A stretch of 64,000 bases of DNA from Pseudomonadota bacterium (GTDB taxonomy: Bacteria; Desulfobacterota; Desulfovibrionia; Desulfovibrionales; Desulfovibrionaceae), in the NCBI GenBank assembly GCA_018817515.1, contig JAHIUD010000093.1:1-64000 (forward strand), read 5' to 3'. How positions within the stretch are numbered: position 1 is the first letter of the stretch; each line of letters starts with the position of its first letter. The translations under genes and the position numbers were made by a program. The notes under the pieces are model-generated. The model saw only the letters and a program-made list of their open reading frames with translations, was not told the origin of the DNA and made no database searches. Positions 53,937 to 63,988 of this stretch are shown piece after piece.

Positions 53937-53963
53937 AAGGGGAGCCCGTTAGGACTCCCCTCT
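53937..53963. terminator. Bidirectional terminator between mscS and pheT
   Basis: AAGGGGAGCCC pairs with GGACTCCCCT, flanked by A-rich and T-rich runs (ACGAAAAAGG and TCTTCATTTC). It lies between convergent genes. Confidence 0.75.
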
Positions 53964-53996
53964 TCATTTCCTCTCCAGAATTCTTGGTGATTTCGC

Positions 53997-56426
53997 TTAG
54001 ATGCGGACCGGGAGTTTCTGCGGCAGGCCGCTCAGCACCTTGCCGTGCTCCTTGTCCACTTCCTTGTCCACCAGGGTGCGCTCTGCGTGGCGATAGGTCA
54101 GGCGGAAGGTCAGGTTGCGCTCGGCGGATGCGTCGGAGGCCGTGGCCTCGGGCGTGTACACAGCAACAAGGGCCAGGCTCTCCAGCTGCTTGGGCCGGAT
54201 GTCGCGGATGGCCGCCTCCACGTCCTGGCTCTTCAGCGTGGCCGGGCAGATGACCGTCACGTCGCGGCGCACGGGCGGGAACTTGGGCAGGCTCTTGAAC
54301 CTCGGCGTATTGGCGCGCGACAGGCTGCGCAGCAGGTCCGCGTCCAGGTCCGCCAGCCAGATGTCCTTGCGGGCGTGGTAGGCGTCGGCGATCTTGGGCT
54401 GCACGCGGCCCAGGCGGCCGATGAGCGTATCGCCATCCTTGCCGGGCAGCTCCACGCGCACGCAGGGCTCCAGGTACGCATGCCCGGGCTCCAGCACATA
54501 CTGGCCCACGCCGAGGCGGTAATGGGTCAGCAGGTTCTCGACCAGGCCCTTCACGTCCTGGTAGCCGGCCTCGCCCTGCTCCCACGGCCATTCCTGGCTG
54601 TGGCGCTGGCCGTGCACGAGCATGCCCAGGCGCGAATTCTCGCGCGCGCTGGTGTCGGAGGAGGCATCGGAAACAAAGGCCTTGGCCACCTCGAACAGCC
54701 GCAGGGACGCGTTGCCCTGGCTCAAGTTGTGGCGGACGTTGTTGAGCAGCCCCGGCGCGATCTCCAGACGCAGCACGTTCTGGTCCTCGGAGAGCGGGTT
54801 GGCGATTCTGATGCGGCCCTGCTCCGGGAGGTTCAGGCGGTCCAGGTCGTCGGTGCCCACAAAGCTGTAGTTGATGGCCTCGCGCAGGCCAGCGCCCACG
54901 GCCCAGGCCTTGAGGCCCTGGAGGAAGCCGAACTCGGTGTCGGACATCTGCACGCTGTCCAGCGACTTGGAGATCTTGGGCAGCACCGCCGGGATGCGGT
55001 CGAGCCCGTGCACGCGGCCACATTCCTCGAACAGATCCACCTCGCGCTCCAGGTCCAGCCGGTGCGAGGGCGAGCTGACCTGCCAGCAGGCCGGGTCGGA
55101 AGCGTCAACGCCGCAGCCCAGGCCGGTGAGCGTGGTGCGGCAGAACTCGTCCGTCAGGTCAAGGCCGAGCAGCGCGTTGCAGCGGGCAATGCGGAAGATG
55201 TGGCTGCGGTCGGCCCAGGGCTTGGGCTCAGCGCACGCGATGCCTTGGAGCACCTTTGCGCCGGACACCTCGGCCATGAGCTGGGCCGCGCGCTCCAGCG
55301 CAAACAGGCTGCCCACCTGGTCCACGCCGCGTTCGAAGCGGTAGCTGGCTTCACTGGGCAGGGCCAGCCTGCGGGCGGTCTTGCGGATGGTGCCGGGCCG
55401 GAAGATGGCGCATTCCAGCACGACCTCGGTGGAGGCCTCGGAGATGCTGGAGTTGCCGCCGCCCATGACGCCAGCCAGGGCCACCAGGCGCTCGGCGTCC
55501 CAGATGAGCAGGTCGGACCCCAGCAGCTTGCGCTCCTGGCCGTCGAGGGTGGTGATGGTCTGGCCGTCACTTGCTGGCGCGACGCGGATGACATCGCCCT
55601 TGAGCAGGCCGCGGTCAAAGGCGTGCAGGGGCTGGCCCAGCTCCATCAAAATGTAGTTGGTCACGTCCACGATGTTGCTGATGGGCCGCTGGCCGATGGC
55701 CAGCAAACGGTAGCGCAGCCAGTCGGGGCTGGGCCCGATCTTGGCGCCGGTCAGCACGCGCGCGCGGTACACCGGGCACAGCTCGCCATCCGCGATGTCG
55801 ATGCGCAGGACTTTGGTCGCATCGCCCGCGGCCGGGTCCTCCACGAGGTTCAGCTTGGGCATGGACAGGGGCAGGCCGAAACCCAACGCAGCCTCCCGCG
55901 CGATGCCGAGCACGGACAGACAGTCGGCGCGGTTCGGGGTGATGGACACCTCGATGACCTCGCGTTCCAGGCCCAGGGCCTCGGTCAAAAGCTGGCCGGG
56001 CTTGAACGCGGACGGCAGAACCATGATGCCCGCGTGCTCTTCGGACAGCCCCAGCTCGCGCTCGGAGCAGATCATGCCGCAGGAAACGACCCCGCGCAGC
56101 TTGGCCTTCTTGATCTCCATGCCGCCGGGCATGGTTGTGCCCATGAGCGCCACAGGCACGTTCTGGCCCTTGGCCACGTTGGGCGCGCCGCACACGATCT
56201 GCAAGGGTTCCGGCTGGCCCACGTCCACGGTGCAGACCGAGAGCTTGTCGGCCTCAGGGTGCGCCACGCGCTCGCTAACGTGACCCACGACGATGGAGGC
56301 AATGGACACGAATGGGTCGAAGACCCCCTCGACCTCCAGGCCCTGCATGGTCAGGCGGTCGGCCAGGTCCTTCACGGTGCCGGTGTAGGGCACGAACTCT
56401 CGGAGCCACTGCAAGCTGATGAACAT
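53997..56426 (-). CDS. pheT: Phenylalanyl-tRNA synthetase beta subunit
   Basis: 809 residues, the usual length. It charges tRNA-Phe as an alpha2beta2 enzyme. A tRNA-binding domain near the start (VVGHVSERVAHPEADKLSVC), B3/B4 core, B5 and the ferredoxin-fold anticodon-binding end (KFPPVRRDVTVI) are visible. GAGGCGG precedes the ATG. It follows pheS by about 130 bases, with an A/C-rich gap. Confidence 0.97.
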   Translation of the reverse strand: MFISLQWLREFVPYTGTVKDLADRLTMQGLEVEGVFDPFVSIASIVVGHVSERVAHPEADKLSVCTVDVGQPEPLQIVCGAPNVAKGQNVPVALMGTTMPGGMEIKKAKLRGVVSCGMICSERELGLSEEHAGIMVLPSAFKPGQLLTEALGLEREVIEVSITPNRADCLSVLGIAREAALGFGLPLSMPKLNLVEDPAAGDATKVLRIDIADGELCPVYRARVLTGAKIGPSPDWLRYRLLAIGQRPISNIVDVTNYILMELGQPLHAFDRGLLKGDVIRVAPASDGQTITTLDGQERKLLGSDLLIWDAERLVALAGVMGGGNSSISEASTEVVLECAIFRPGTIRKTARRLALPSEASYRFERGVDQVGSLFALERAAQLMAEVSGAKVLQGIACAEPKPWADRSHIFRIARCNALLGLDLTDEFCRTTLTGLGCGVDASDPACWQVSSPSHRLDLEREVDLFEECGRVHGLDRIPAVLPKISKSLDSVQMSDTEFGFLQGLKAWAVGAGLREAINYSFVGTDDLDRLNLPEQGRIRIANPLSEDQNVLRLEIAPGLLNNVRHNLSQGNASLRLFEVAKAFVSDASSDTSARENSRLGMLVHGQRHSQEWPWEQGEAGYQDVKGLVENLLTHYRLGVGQYVLEPGHAYLEPCVRVELPGKDGDTLIGRLGRVQPKIADAYHARKDIWLADLDADLLRSLSRANTPRFKSLPKFPPVRRDVTVICPATLKSQDVEAAIRDIRPKQLESLALVAVYTPEATASDASAERNLTFRLTYRHAERTLVDKEVDKEHGKVLSGLPQKLPVRI

Positions 56427-56559
56427 ATCCGCCTCGCCTAGCCTTGCGGGTCACGCCCTGGAAACGGGGGACCCCGGTGAAAGAAAAACGCCCCGCCCCT
56501 GGTCCGCCCTGGCAGCCGGGTGTGCCGGGCCTGCGGACCTGGGTCGCGGGGCAGCGCGC

Positions 56560-57630
56560 TTACGAAAACTGTTCGAGGAAGCGCACGTCGTTCTCAAAGA
56601 GCATGCGCAGGTCGCCGATGCCGTACTTGAGCATGGCCACGCGCTCCACGCCGAGCCCAAAGGCGAAGCCGGTCACGATCTCGGGGTCGTAGCCCCCCAC
56701 GCCAACGGCGTCGACAGCCCGGAAGACATTGGGGTCCACCATGCCGCAGCCCAGAATCTCCACCCAGCCGGTCTTCTTGCACACGCGGCAGGGCTCGCCC
56801 TTGATGTGGCCTTCTCCGCCGCAGAGCATGCAGGAGATGTCCACCTCGGCGCTGGGCTCGGTGAAGGGGAAGAAGCTGGGCCGGAAGCGCACCTTGGTGT
56901 TTGCCGAGAAGAGCTGGCGCACAAAGGCCGTCAGCGTGCCGCGCAGATCGGCCATGGTCACGTTCTTGTCCACCAGCAGGCCCTCGATCTGGTGGAACAT
57001 GGGCGTATGCGTGATGTCCGAGTCGCGGCGATAGACCTTGCCCGGCGCGATGACCGCCACCGGCGGCCTGCGGGAAAGCATGGTGCGCACCTGCAGGGGC
57101 GAGGTGTGCGTGCGCAGGACGATGTTGTCGGAGATGTAGAGGGTGTCCTGCATGTCGCGGGCCGGGTGGTCCGGGGGCATGTTCAGGGCCTCGAAGTTGT
57201 TCCAGTCGTTCTCGACCTCAGGCCCTGCCACGACCTCAAAGCCAAGCCCGGTCAGGACCTCGCAGATCTCCTGCATGGCCAGGGTTATGGGGTGCAGGGA
57301 GCCTGCGGCGGGGCGGCGGCCCGGCAGCGAAGGGTCGAAACCGGCCAGGGCGCCCTGGCTGCTCTCGGCCTCAAGCTCGGCCTGGCGGGATTCCAAGAGC
57401 GCGGTGAGCGCGGCCTTGATCTCGTTGGCCTTCTTGCCAGCGGCGGGTTTATCCTCGGGGCCCATCTGCGCCAGGGCGACCATGGCCCCGGCGAGCTTGC
57501 CCTTGCGGCCGAGGAATTCCACGCGCAAGGCTTCCACGTCCTTCAAACTGCAAGCCTGACCCCGGCGTGCTTCACACTCCAGGGTCAGGCCATCGAGTCC
57601 TTCCAGGAAGGACTTCAGCGTCTCGTTCAC
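56560..57630 (-). CDS. pheS: Phenylalanyl-tRNA synthetase alpha subunit
   Basis: 356 residues, catalytic subunit of the class II enzyme. Class II motifs are visible: motif 2 [21 protein letters not shown] and motif 3 [11 protein letters not shown] small Cys cluster ([23 protein letters not shown]) lies in the catalytic domain, as in many bacterial versions. It begins five bases from the rplT stop, so coupling is likely. Confidence 0.97.
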   Translation of the reverse strand: MNETLKSFLEGLDGLTLECEARRGQACSLKDVEALRVEFLGRKGKLAGAMVALAQMGPEDKPAAGKKANEIKAALTALLESRQAELEAESSQGALAGFDPSLPGRRPAAGSLHPITLAMQEICEVLTGLGFEVVAGPEVENDWNNFEALNMPPDHPARDMQDTLYISDNIVLRTHTSPLQVRTMLSRRPPVAVIAPGKVYRRDSDITHTPMFHQIEGLLVDKNVTMADLRGTLTAFVRQLFSANTKVRFRPSFFPFTEPSAEVDISCMLCGGEGHIKGEPCRVCKKTGWVEILGCGMVDPNVFRAVDAVGVGGYDPEIVTGFAFGLGVERVAMLKYGIGDLRMLFENDVRFLEQFS

Positions 57631-57635
57631 AGACT

Positions 57636-57980
57636 CTACGCCTTGGCCGCCTGGGCGATCTGGGCGAACACGGCAGGCTCACGCACGGCCAGGTCAGCCA
57701 GCATCTTGCGGTTGATGGCGATCTCGGCCTTGGACAGGCCGTGGATAAGCTTGCTGTAGGACAGGCCGTTGATGCGGGCGGCGGCGTTGATGCGCACGAT
57801 CCACAGGCGGCGGAAGTCGCGCTTCTTCACCTTGCGGTCGCGGAAGGCGAAACAAAGGGCGCGCTCAACGCGCTCACGGGCGGTGCGGTACAGGCGGGAG
57901 CCCGCGCCGATGTAGCCCTTGGCCATCTTCAGGAATTTCTTGTGCCGACGGTGGCCGGCAACTCCGCGCTTAACTCTCAT
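57636..57980 (-). CDS. rplT: 50S ribosomal protein L20
   Basis: 114 residues, normal length. It opens with [23 protein letters not shown] and carries the [16 protein letters not shown] block. It binds 23S rRNA early in 50S assembly and autoregulates its operon in many bacteria. It lies between rpmI and pheS. Confidence 0.98.
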   Translation of the reverse strand: MRVKRGVAGHRRHKKFLKMAKGYIGAGSRLYRTARERVERALCFAFRDRKVKKRDFRRLWIVRINAAARINGLSYSKLIHGLSKAEIAINRKMLADLAVREPAVFAQIAQAAKA

Positions 57981-58066
57981 ATCTCAATTCCTCCGAATCG
58001 TTTCAGGCCGCCCGGCTCAAAGTCCGGATGGCACGCTCGTTGGCGTTCAACGGTTATGGGTTGTGG

Positions 58067-58264
58067 CTAGCCGTAGGGCAAAAGGCGCCGGACAGCGGCC
58101 AGGTTGGAATCGTCGACCATGGCGCCCTGACCCAGGCGGCGCTTACGCTTGGCGCTCTTCTTGGTCAGAATGTGGCGCAGGTTCTGGCGGCGACGCTTGA
58201 ACTTGCCAGCACCGTTGCTGGTGAAGCGCTTTGCGGCGCTGCGGTTGGTCTTCATCTTGGGCAT
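58067..58264 (-). CDS. rpmI: 50S ribosomal protein L35
   Basis: 65 residues. It opens with [14 protein letters not shown] and shows [17 protein letters not shown]. Normal length and context after infC. GAGGAAACC precedes the ATG. Confidence 0.98.
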   Translation of the reverse strand: MPKMKTNRSAAKRFTSNGAGKFKRRRQNLRHILTKKSAKRKRRLGQGAMVDDSNLAAVRRLLPYG

Positions 58265-58331
58265 GGTTTCCTCCTCAAATCAACTCGCGCCTTTTAAATA
58301 GCGCGGTGTCTGTCATTTTTCCCGGCGGGCG

Positions 58332-58877
58332 TTATTTCCTGACCGGGGTCAGCATCATAACCAGGGTGCGGCCCTCGGACAAGGACGGCTGCTCCACCTT
58401 GGCGATATCAGCCGTGTCCACGACGACCCGGTCGAGCATGATCTGTCCGCGGTCCTTGTGCACTATTTCGCGTCCTCTGAAGAACACGGCCACCTTGCAG
58501 CGGTCGCCCTCTTCCAGGAAGCGGCGGATGTGCTTCAGTTTCGTCTGGTAGTCATGTTCGTCGGTTTTGGGCCGGAACTTGACTTCCTTGATCTGAATGA
58601 CCGTCTGTTTCTTCTTGGCTTCTTGCTGACGCTTCTGCTGCTCGTACTTGAACCTGCCATAGTCCATGATGCGGCAGACGGGCGGTTCGGCGTTGGGCGA
58701 GACCTCAACCAGGTCAAATCCCTTGGCCTGTGCCAAGGCTAAGGCCTCCGAAGTCGCCATGATCCCGAGCTGCGTGCCTTCGTCATCGACGACTCGCACC
58801 TGGGGTATACGTATCCGCTCGTTTCGACGGACGCCATCATCCTTGGGATGCTGGTCCTGCCTTCTAGGAAAAGCTAT
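58332..58877 (-). CDS. infC: Translation initiation factor IF-3 with AUA start codon
   Basis: IF-3 keeps 30S subunits apart and proofreads the start codon. The track ORF (155 residues from a GTG) lacks the conserved N-terminal segment. Reading further up in frame without a stop gives [22 protein letters not shown], the standard IF-3 beginning. The first usable codon is ATA at 58877, with GGAGGG seven to eight bases upstream. This gives 181 residues, matching the usual 170-180. IF-3 genes classically use rare start codons such as AUU for autoregulation, so AUA fits. The start overlaps the last codons of thrS. Confidence 0.88.
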   Translation of the reverse strand: MAFPRRQDQHPKDDGVRRNERIRIPQVRVVDDEGTQLGIMATSEALALAQAKGFDLVEVSPNAEPPVCRIMDYGRFKYEQQKRQQEAKKKQTVIQIKEVKFRPKTDEHDYQTKLKHIRRFLEEGDRCKVAVFFRGREIVHKDRGQIMLDRVVVDTADIAKVEQPSLSEGRTLVMMLTPVRK

Positions 58878-60810
58878 AGCTCATCCCTCCGCGCTTGAAT
58901 GGTTCACTCGCCGCCTCGCGAACAATCCGGGCGGCTTCGGCAAGCGGCACAAGCCCGACATCAGCGCCTGCGCGCACGCGCACATTGACGCTGTCGGCTT
59001 CCACTTCCTTATCTCCAACTATAAACATGAACGGAATCCGCTCGAGCTGAGCCTCTCGAACCTTGTAGCCGAGCTTCTCATTTCGTAGATCCGCTTCGGC
59101 GCGTATGCCCTGTTCCTGCAAAAACAGCAAGACTTTTTCGGCGTGGGCGTTCTGGGCGTCGGTGACGGTGAGGACGCGCGCCTGCACCGGAGCCAGCCAA
59201 ACCGGGAAGGCCCCGGCGAAATGCTCAATGAGCACACCCATGAAGCGCTCGATGGAGCCCAGGATCACGCGGTGCAGCATCACCGGGCGGTGGCGGTTGC
59301 CGTCCTCGCCGATGTACGACAAGTCAAAGCGCTCGGGCAGGGTGAAGTCGCACTGCACAGTGGCGCACTGCCAGCTGCGCTCCAGCGCGTCCTTGATCTT
59401 GATGTCGATCTTGGGGCCGTAGAAGGCGCCGTCGCCCGCGTTGATCTCATACGGCATGCCCATGTGGTCCAGGGCGTCCTTCAGCGAATCCGTGGCGCGC
59501 TCCCAGTCCTCGTCGCTTCCGATGCTCTTCTCGGGCCGGGTGCTTATCTCGGCCGTAAAGTTGAAGCCGAAGATGTCCATGATGTCGCGCACGAATTTGA
59601 CCACGCCGATGATCTCCTCGCGCAGCTGGTCCGGACGGCAGATGATGTGGGCGTCGTCCTGGGTGAAGGAGCGCACGCGCAGCAGGCCGTGCAGCACGCC
59701 GCTCTTCTCGTGGCGGTGCACCACGCCCAGCTCGAAGTAGCGCTGGGGCAGATCGCGGTAGCTTTTCAGCTTGTTCTTGTAGATGAGCATGTGCGACAGG
59801 CAGTTCATGGGCTTGATGCCGTAGGCCTGCTCGTCGATCTCGGTGAAATACATGTTCTCGCGGTAGTTGTCGTAGTGGCCGCTCTTTTCCCACAATTCCC
59901 GCTTGAGAATCAGCGGGCCCTGCACGAGCTGGTAGCCGCGCTTGAGGTGCTCCTTGCGCTCGAAGTCCTCAAGGATGGCGCGCACAAGGGCTCCGTTGGG
60001 GTGCCACAAAACCATGCCGCCGCCCACTTCGTCGTGGAAGCTGAACAGGTCCAGCGCCACGCCGAGCTTGCGGTGGTCGCGCTTCTTGGCCTCTTCCAGG
60101 CGGTCCAGGTACTGCTTCAGGTCCTTGGGGTTGGCCCAGGCCGTGCCGTAAATGCGCTGGAGCTGCGGGTTCTTCTCGTCGCCGCGCCAGTAGGCGCCGG
60201 CCACGGTGGTCAGCTTGAAGGCCTTGAGCAGCCCCGTGCGCGGCACGTGGGGGCCCCGGCAGAGGTCGGAGAAGCCGCCCTGGGTGTAGACCGTCACCGT
60301 GGGCACGGCCAGGTCGTCGATGAGCTCCACCTTATAGGTCTCGCCCTGGGCCGCGAAACGCTCGCGCGCCTCGGCGCTGGTCATGGTCTCGCAGGCAAAG
60401 GGCTTGTCCGCCCCGACCGCGCGGACCATCTCGGCCTCGATGGCCTCCAGGTCCTCGGGCGTGAACGGACGCTCGTAGTCGAAATCATAGTAGAAGCCGC
60501 TCTCGATGGCCGGGCCGATGGTGACCTTGGCCGTGGGGAAGAGCTTCTTGACCGCCTCGGCCATGAGGTGGGCGGTGGAGTGGCGGATGACGACCAGCCC
60601 CTCGGGGGAGTCGGCGGGCACGGCCTCAAGCGCGGCGCAGTCCGCCGGGATGGGCGCGTTCATGTCGAGCTGGGTCTCGCCGCAACGGGCCAGCACGGCG
60701 TTCTTGAACTGCTTGCCGGAGAGGGCCAGCTTCAGGGCGTCGGCGCAGGTAGCCCCCGCCTCGACGGATACTTGCTGACCGGCGACTTCGATCTGTCTGG
60801 CAGGCTGCAC
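58864..60810 (-). CDS. thrS: Threonyl-tRNA synthetase
   Basis: 648 residues, full-length class II enzyme. N-terminal TGS-like domain, editing domain ([16 protein letters not shown]), catalytic core (motif 2 around [27 protein letters not shown], then [11 protein letters not shown]) and a C-terminal anticodon-binding domain. It starts at a GTG with CAGGAG upstream. The last bases overlap the AUA start of infC by 14 bases. Confidence 0.97.
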   Translation of the reverse strand: MQPARQIEVAGQQVSVEAGATCADALKLALSGKQFKNAVLARCGETQLDMNAPIPADCAALEAVPADSPEGLVVIRHSTAHLMAEAVKKLFPTAKVTIGPAIESGFYYDFDYERPFTPEDLEAIEAEMVRAVGADKPFACETMTSAEARERFAAQGETYKVELIDDLAVPTVTVYTQGGFSDLCRGPHVPRTGLLKAFKLTTVAGAYWRGDEKNPQLQRIYGTAWANPKDLKQYLDRLEEAKKRDHRKLGVALDLFSFHDEVGGGMVLWHPNGALVRAILEDFERKEHLKRGYQLVQGPLILKRELWEKSGHYDNYRENMYFTEIDEQAYGIKPMNCLSHMLIYKNKLKSYRDLPQRYFELGVVHRHEKSGVLHGLLRVRSFTQDDAHIICRPDQLREEIIGVVKFVRDIMDIFGFNFTAEISTRPEKSIGSDEDWERATDSLKDALDHMGMPYEINAGDGAFYGPKIDIKIKDALERSWQCATVQCDFTLPERFDLSYIGEDGNRHRPVMLHRVILGSIERFMGVLIEHFAGAFPVWLAPVQARVLTVTDAQNAHAEKVLLFLQEQGIRAEADLRNEKLGYKVREAQLERIPFMFIVGDKEVEADSVNVRVRAGADVGLVPLAEAARIVREAASEPFKRGGMSYSFS

Positions 60811-60903
60811 GGCATTCTCTCCTGGCTTGACCCGGGGCGTAGGACCCGGATCTCGTTGCCCGGCCTGGCGCGCTTCCCCAAGCGGGAGCGCCGGGCCGTT
60901 TGT

Positions 60904-60938
60904 GGCAAAAAAGGGAAAGGGAGGCGCAAGGCCTCCCT
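60904..60938 (-). terminator. Terminator downstream of tRNA-Val
   Basis: On the minus strand AGGGAGGC pairs with GCCTCCCT and is followed by TTCCCTTTTTT. It lies between the tRNA gene and thrS. Confidence 0.75.
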
Positions 60939-60951
60939 CTCCGCAATAATA

Positions 60952-61028
60952 TGGTAGGCACGAGGAGACTTGAACTCCTGACCCCTTGCGTGTCGAGCAA
61001 GTGCTCTAACCAACTGAGCTACGCGCCT
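60952..61028 (-). tRNA. tRNA-Val (anticodon GAC)
   Basis: 77 bases including an encoded CCA end. The acceptor stem AGGCGCG pairs with CGTGCCT. The D arm is GCTCAGTTGGTTAGAGC, the anticodon stem is CTTGC/GCAAG with loop TCGACAC (anticodon GAC), and the T arm is AGGAG-TTCAAGT-CTCCT. No integrase or att duplication is seen next to it. Confidence 0.96.
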
Positions 61029-61095
61029 ATTTTGCTCAAGGGAGATTCATTTAAGCCAGGGCTCCCTGGTTGTCAACAAAGAATTGCGCTGAAAT

Positions 61096-61824
61096 TCAGA
61101 TGCCCGCCAACTGTCTGCCTGCCTCGGTCGCCAGGGCCCCGGCCGTGGTCTGGCGCAGCACGCCCCCAGCGAACAGCTCCACCCCGGCGGCATCGGACGC
61201 GAGGGAGGCCAGCTGCGGCGCAGCGTCCTTGGCCCGCGCAACGCCCGCTGCCCCCAGGATGCCCAGCGCCCAGGCCGCCAATCCCCGGCAGGCTCCGTCG
61301 TCTTCGCCCAGCCCGGCCCGGAGGGTGGCTATCTCGCCCTCCAGCAGGTCCGGGTAGACCTGGGCCAGGCGGCCCAAGGCCCAGTACACGCCCCGGCGCA
61401 GGGGCACGTGGTCCAGGCTGTTGCCCTCGCCGTGCTCTTCCTCGCGCACATAGGAGGCCAGCACGCGATGGAACTCCGTGGCCAGCCGCCGGTGCCGGGC
61501 CAGCGTCTCGCCCAGGGCCTCGGGCACGCCCCAGCCCACGCCGCCGGACTCCTCGTTCAAGCGCCAGAGGCACTGGCGCAGCACCACCCGCGCGGCCTCC
61601 AGGCCCTCGCCGGGCTCCCTGCTCTCGGCCATGCGGGCCACGGTACGGCCAAAAGCCGAGACCGCGCGCCAGCGCACAGCCTCGGACTTGTCGAGCAAAA
61701 GGGAAAACAGCGGTCCGGTGAGACGGCGCGCGCCCACCTTGTCGAGGTCGGCCAGGCCCTCGGCCCAGCCGTCCTCAGACAAGAGATGGCGCAGGGTGCG
61801 CTTGAGGTCGCGAGAGTGGGGCAT
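61096..61824 (-). CDS. HEAT-repeat-like protein
   Basis: 242 residues of alpha-helical repeats (for example RWRAVSAFGRTVARM, RRGVYWALGRLAQVYPDLL, GLAAWALGILGAAG), consistent with HEAT-like scaffold modules. No catalytic motif. GGGGGAAC precedes the ATG. It is the last gene of a four-gene run with the TPR, small unknown and YkgJ genes. The function is unknown. Confidence 0.75.
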   Translation of the reverse strand: MPHSRDLKRTLRHLLSEDGWAEGLADLDKVGARRLTGPLFSLLLDKSEAVRWRAVSAFGRTVARMAESREPGEGLEAARVVLRQCLWRLNEESGGVGWGVPEALGETLARHRRLATEFHRVLASYVREEEHGEGNSLDHVPLRRGVYWALGRLAQVYPDLLEGEIATLRAGLGEDDGACRGLAAWALGILGAAGVARAKDAAPQLASLASDAAGVELFAGGVLRQTTAGALATEAGRQLAGI

Positions 61825-61856
61825 GTTCCCCCCGATAGTCTTCTCTGCCGTCGAGA

Positions 61857-62489
61857 CTATTTGGCGTTCTGGGCGATCTCGTCCAGAAAGGCCTGGGGCA
61901 CTTCGTAGCCGCTGGCCTGGGCCTTCTTGGCGGACTCGGCCGCAGCGGCCCAGTCGCCCATCTCGGCCTGCACCAGGGCCAGGTTGTTCCAGGCCGGTCC
62001 GAACATGGGCTGCAGCTCAACGGCCTTTTTGAGGTTGGTGAGCGCGTCGTCGAGCTCCCCGCGCGAGAAATACGCGCTGCCCAGGGTGGCCAGGGCCTGC
62101 ACAAAGCCGGGATCGTACTTGATGGCTTTCTTCAAGGACTCGATGGCCTTGGCGGAATCGCCCAACTGCAGGAGCACGAAGCCGATGTTGCCCCAGGGCA
62201 CGGCAAAGAACGGGCGCTGCTGCGTGGCCACGCGGTTGAAGTTCAGGCAGCCTTCCAGATCGCCGCGCTCCAGGCTGATGCCGCCCAGCTGCACGTAGGC
62301 TTCGGCCATCTTGGGCGAGTTGGCCGTGGCCTCGCGGAAGCAGTGCTCGGCATCCATGTACTCGCGCTTGGAGAGGTAGGCCACGCCCAGGTTGTAGTGC
62401 GTGTTGCCGCACTCCGGGTTGGCCATGAGCTGCTCTTTCAGGTGGTGGATGTACTCGTCGACGTTGTTGTACTTCGCTTCTTCGCTCAT
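61857..62489 (-). CDS. Tetratricopeptide-repeat protein
   Basis: 210 residues with four or five TPR units (GNTHYNLGVAYLSKREYMDAEHCF, AEAYVQLGGISLERGDLEGCL, WGNIGFVLLQLGDSAKAIE, ALATLGSAYFSRGELDDAL, AWNNLALVQAEMGDWAAA). GGAGAA precedes the ATG. Cytoplasmic adaptor, partners unknown. It sits 32 bases before the HEAT-like gene and four bases after the small unknown gene, pointing to an operon. Confidence 0.92.
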   Translation of the reverse strand: MSEEAKYNNVDEYIHHLKEQLMANPECGNTHYNLGVAYLSKREYMDAEHCFREATANSPKMAEAYVQLGGISLERGDLEGCLNFNRVATQQRPFFAVPWGNIGFVLLQLGDSAKAIESLKKAIKYDPGFVQALATLGSAYFSRGELDDALTNLKKAVELQPMFGPAWNNLALVQAEMGDWAAAAESAKKAQASGYEVPQAFLDEIAQNAK

Positions 62490-62493
62490 GGCG

Positions 62494-62874
62494 TTATTCT
62501 CCAGCCGCGCCGGGGCGCATTGGGTTCAGGGTGATGCCTCGTTCCTTGAGCATGGAATTGTACCAGTCGCTGAACTCCAGGACGGGCCGGACCTTCTCGA
62601 TGTTCATGACCAGGAGGACCATGAACTCGGACAGGGTCTGCATGTAGTCCGGGTCCGGGATGATCGGCAGCGTCTTGAAATACTTGTTCAAAAGCTCGTG
62701 GGCGGTGAAGCCCATGGCGTCGGTGCGGATGTCGATGGGATCAAAGGGGGCCTGGAACGGGTCCCAGTTCTCGTAGCCGATGCGGTCCACGAAACGCCTG
62801 CGCCGGGGCGTCATGCGGTCGTACATGGCCTTCTTCTGCTCCTCGACCTGCGCCGGGGTATACATCTGCTCCAT
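62494..62874 (-). CDS. Small acidic protein of unknown function, paired with YkgJ
   Basis: 126 residues without membrane segments or cysteines that suggest metal binding. The N-terminus is helical (YTPAQVEEQKKAMYDRMTPRRR) and the middle is Asp/Pro-rich (WDPFQAPFDPIDIRTDAMG). I know no family. It starts three bases after the YkgJ-like stop, so it is probably translationally coupled and functionally linked to it. Confidence 0.75.
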   Translation of the reverse strand: MEQMYTPAQVEEQKKAMYDRMTPRRRRFVDRIGYENWDPFQAPFDPIDIRTDAMGFTAHELLNKYFKTLPIIPDPDYMQTLSEFMVLLVMNIEKVRPVLEFSDWYNSMLKERGITLNPMRPGAAGE

Positions 62875-62877
62875 GGG

Positions 62878-63813
62878 CTAACCCTTGGCCTTTTTGGCGG
62901 CGGGTTTCGCGGTCTTCTTGGCCGCGGGCTTGGCAGCGGGCTTTTTGGCGGGCCGCTCCGGCGCCTGGCCGATGGTGAAGCTCTTGGGCGAGCAGCCCGA
63001 GCAGCCGCCCTGCTTGGTCTCCGGCGAGCAGCCCGAGCACTCGGCCAGCCCCTTGCCCTGGGCCTTGGCCCTGCCGGCGGCGAGCCTGGCCGCCATGCCA
63101 GCGGGTTTGCCCGCAGGCGCTGTGGCCGGTGCAGCGGCGGATGCGGCCGCAGCTTCGTCCTTGGGCTTCTTGATGCCCAGGTATTCGTCGGAATACTCGG
63201 TCATCAGCGCCAGGGAAACCGGCACCAGGACCTCGCCAAGGTCCTTGAAGCGCGTGTTCAGGCTGGCGGAAAGCTCGTGGCTCAACGCGTACAGGCGGTC
63301 CTGGATGCGGTCCAGGTAGACCGTGGGGTAGGCCTTGCCCTTCTCAAAGGCGGACTTGCCGCAGGTGTGGGCCTCGCCGCCGATGGCCGTGGGCACGCCA
63401 TAGATGCGGCAGGTCACCGGGCGGGCGTCGTACATCTCGCACAGGCCGTTGTCGTCAAGCAGCGGGCAGCGCACGCGGACCTTGGCCATCTCCAGCAGGA
63501 TGTCCTGGGCGTTCTGACCGTCCTTGACGGCGCGGAAGGCGTCGCGTTTGAGGCGGTGCACCAGGCGGTCGGCCTCGTCGGCGCGCTTGAGGATGCGGGT
63601 GCGGTCCTTGCCCTGGAAGCGGGCGTTGAAGACCGTGTTCACGAACAGGGCCTCCACCAGGGTCAGGTCAAACAGGGCGTGGCAGCAGTCGCTGCAGCCC
63701 TTTTCGCAGCGCACGTTGTCGGCGTAGCGCGAGCGCACGGTGTTGAAGACCTGGTCGGACTCAGTGATGATCGCCTCATACTTCTTGAAAAATTCGCTGA
63801 AATCCAGGGCCAT
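62878..63813 (-). CDS. YkgJ-family cysteine-cluster protein with basic repetitive tail
   Basis: 311 residues. The YkgJ zinc/iron cluster spans CEKGCSDCCHALFD (Cys36, 40, 43, 44) and CPLLDDNGLCEMYDARPVTCRIYG. A C-terminal extension of about 100 residues adds an Ala-rich linker, two CSGCSP motifs (residues near 270 and 283) and a Lys/Ala/Pro tail (KKPAAKPAAKKTAKPAA) like histone H1 tails. Metal binding is likely, and nucleic-acid contact by the tail is inference. AGGAG precedes the ATG. It heads the four-gene run. Confidence 0.85.
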   Translation of the reverse strand: MALDFSEFFKKYEAIITESDQVFNTVRSRYADNVRCEKGCSDCCHALFDLTLVEALFVNTVFNARFQGKDRTRILKRADEADRLVHRLKRDAFRAVKDGQNAQDILLEMAKVRVRCPLLDDNGLCEMYDARPVTCRIYGVPTAIGGEAHTCGKSAFEKGKAYPTVYLDRIQDRLYALSHELSASLNTRFKDLGEVLVPVSLALMTEYSDEYLGIKKPKDEAAAASAAAPATAPAGKPAGMAARLAAGRAKAQGKGLAECSGCSPETKQGGCSGCSPKSFTIGQAPERPAKKPAAKPAAKKTAKPAAKKAKG

Positions 63814-63965
63814 CTAGGGACTCCTCAAGAAAATTCGCCGTGTGTGGCACGATGCCTCAGGGCCGCTGGCGTCAGGGCCGGGCAAGCCAGGCCGGGGTAT
63901 TCTGGCCGGGGCATCAGGGGAATATGGGCACGCGCCGGACATTAGTAAAGGGGTCCGGAGCATAC

Positions 63966-63988
63966 AAAAAAGCCGGGGTCCACCCGGC
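63966..63988 (-). terminator. Terminator of a gene beyond the right edge
   Basis: On the minus strand GCCGGG-TGGAC-CCCGGC is followed by TTTTTT. It would end a transcript entering from the right. Confidence 0.7.

Noticed and set aside
60952-61028. tRNA-Val as an integration site of a mobile element
   Set aside because: No integrase and no duplicated tRNA end nearby, and flanking genes are core.
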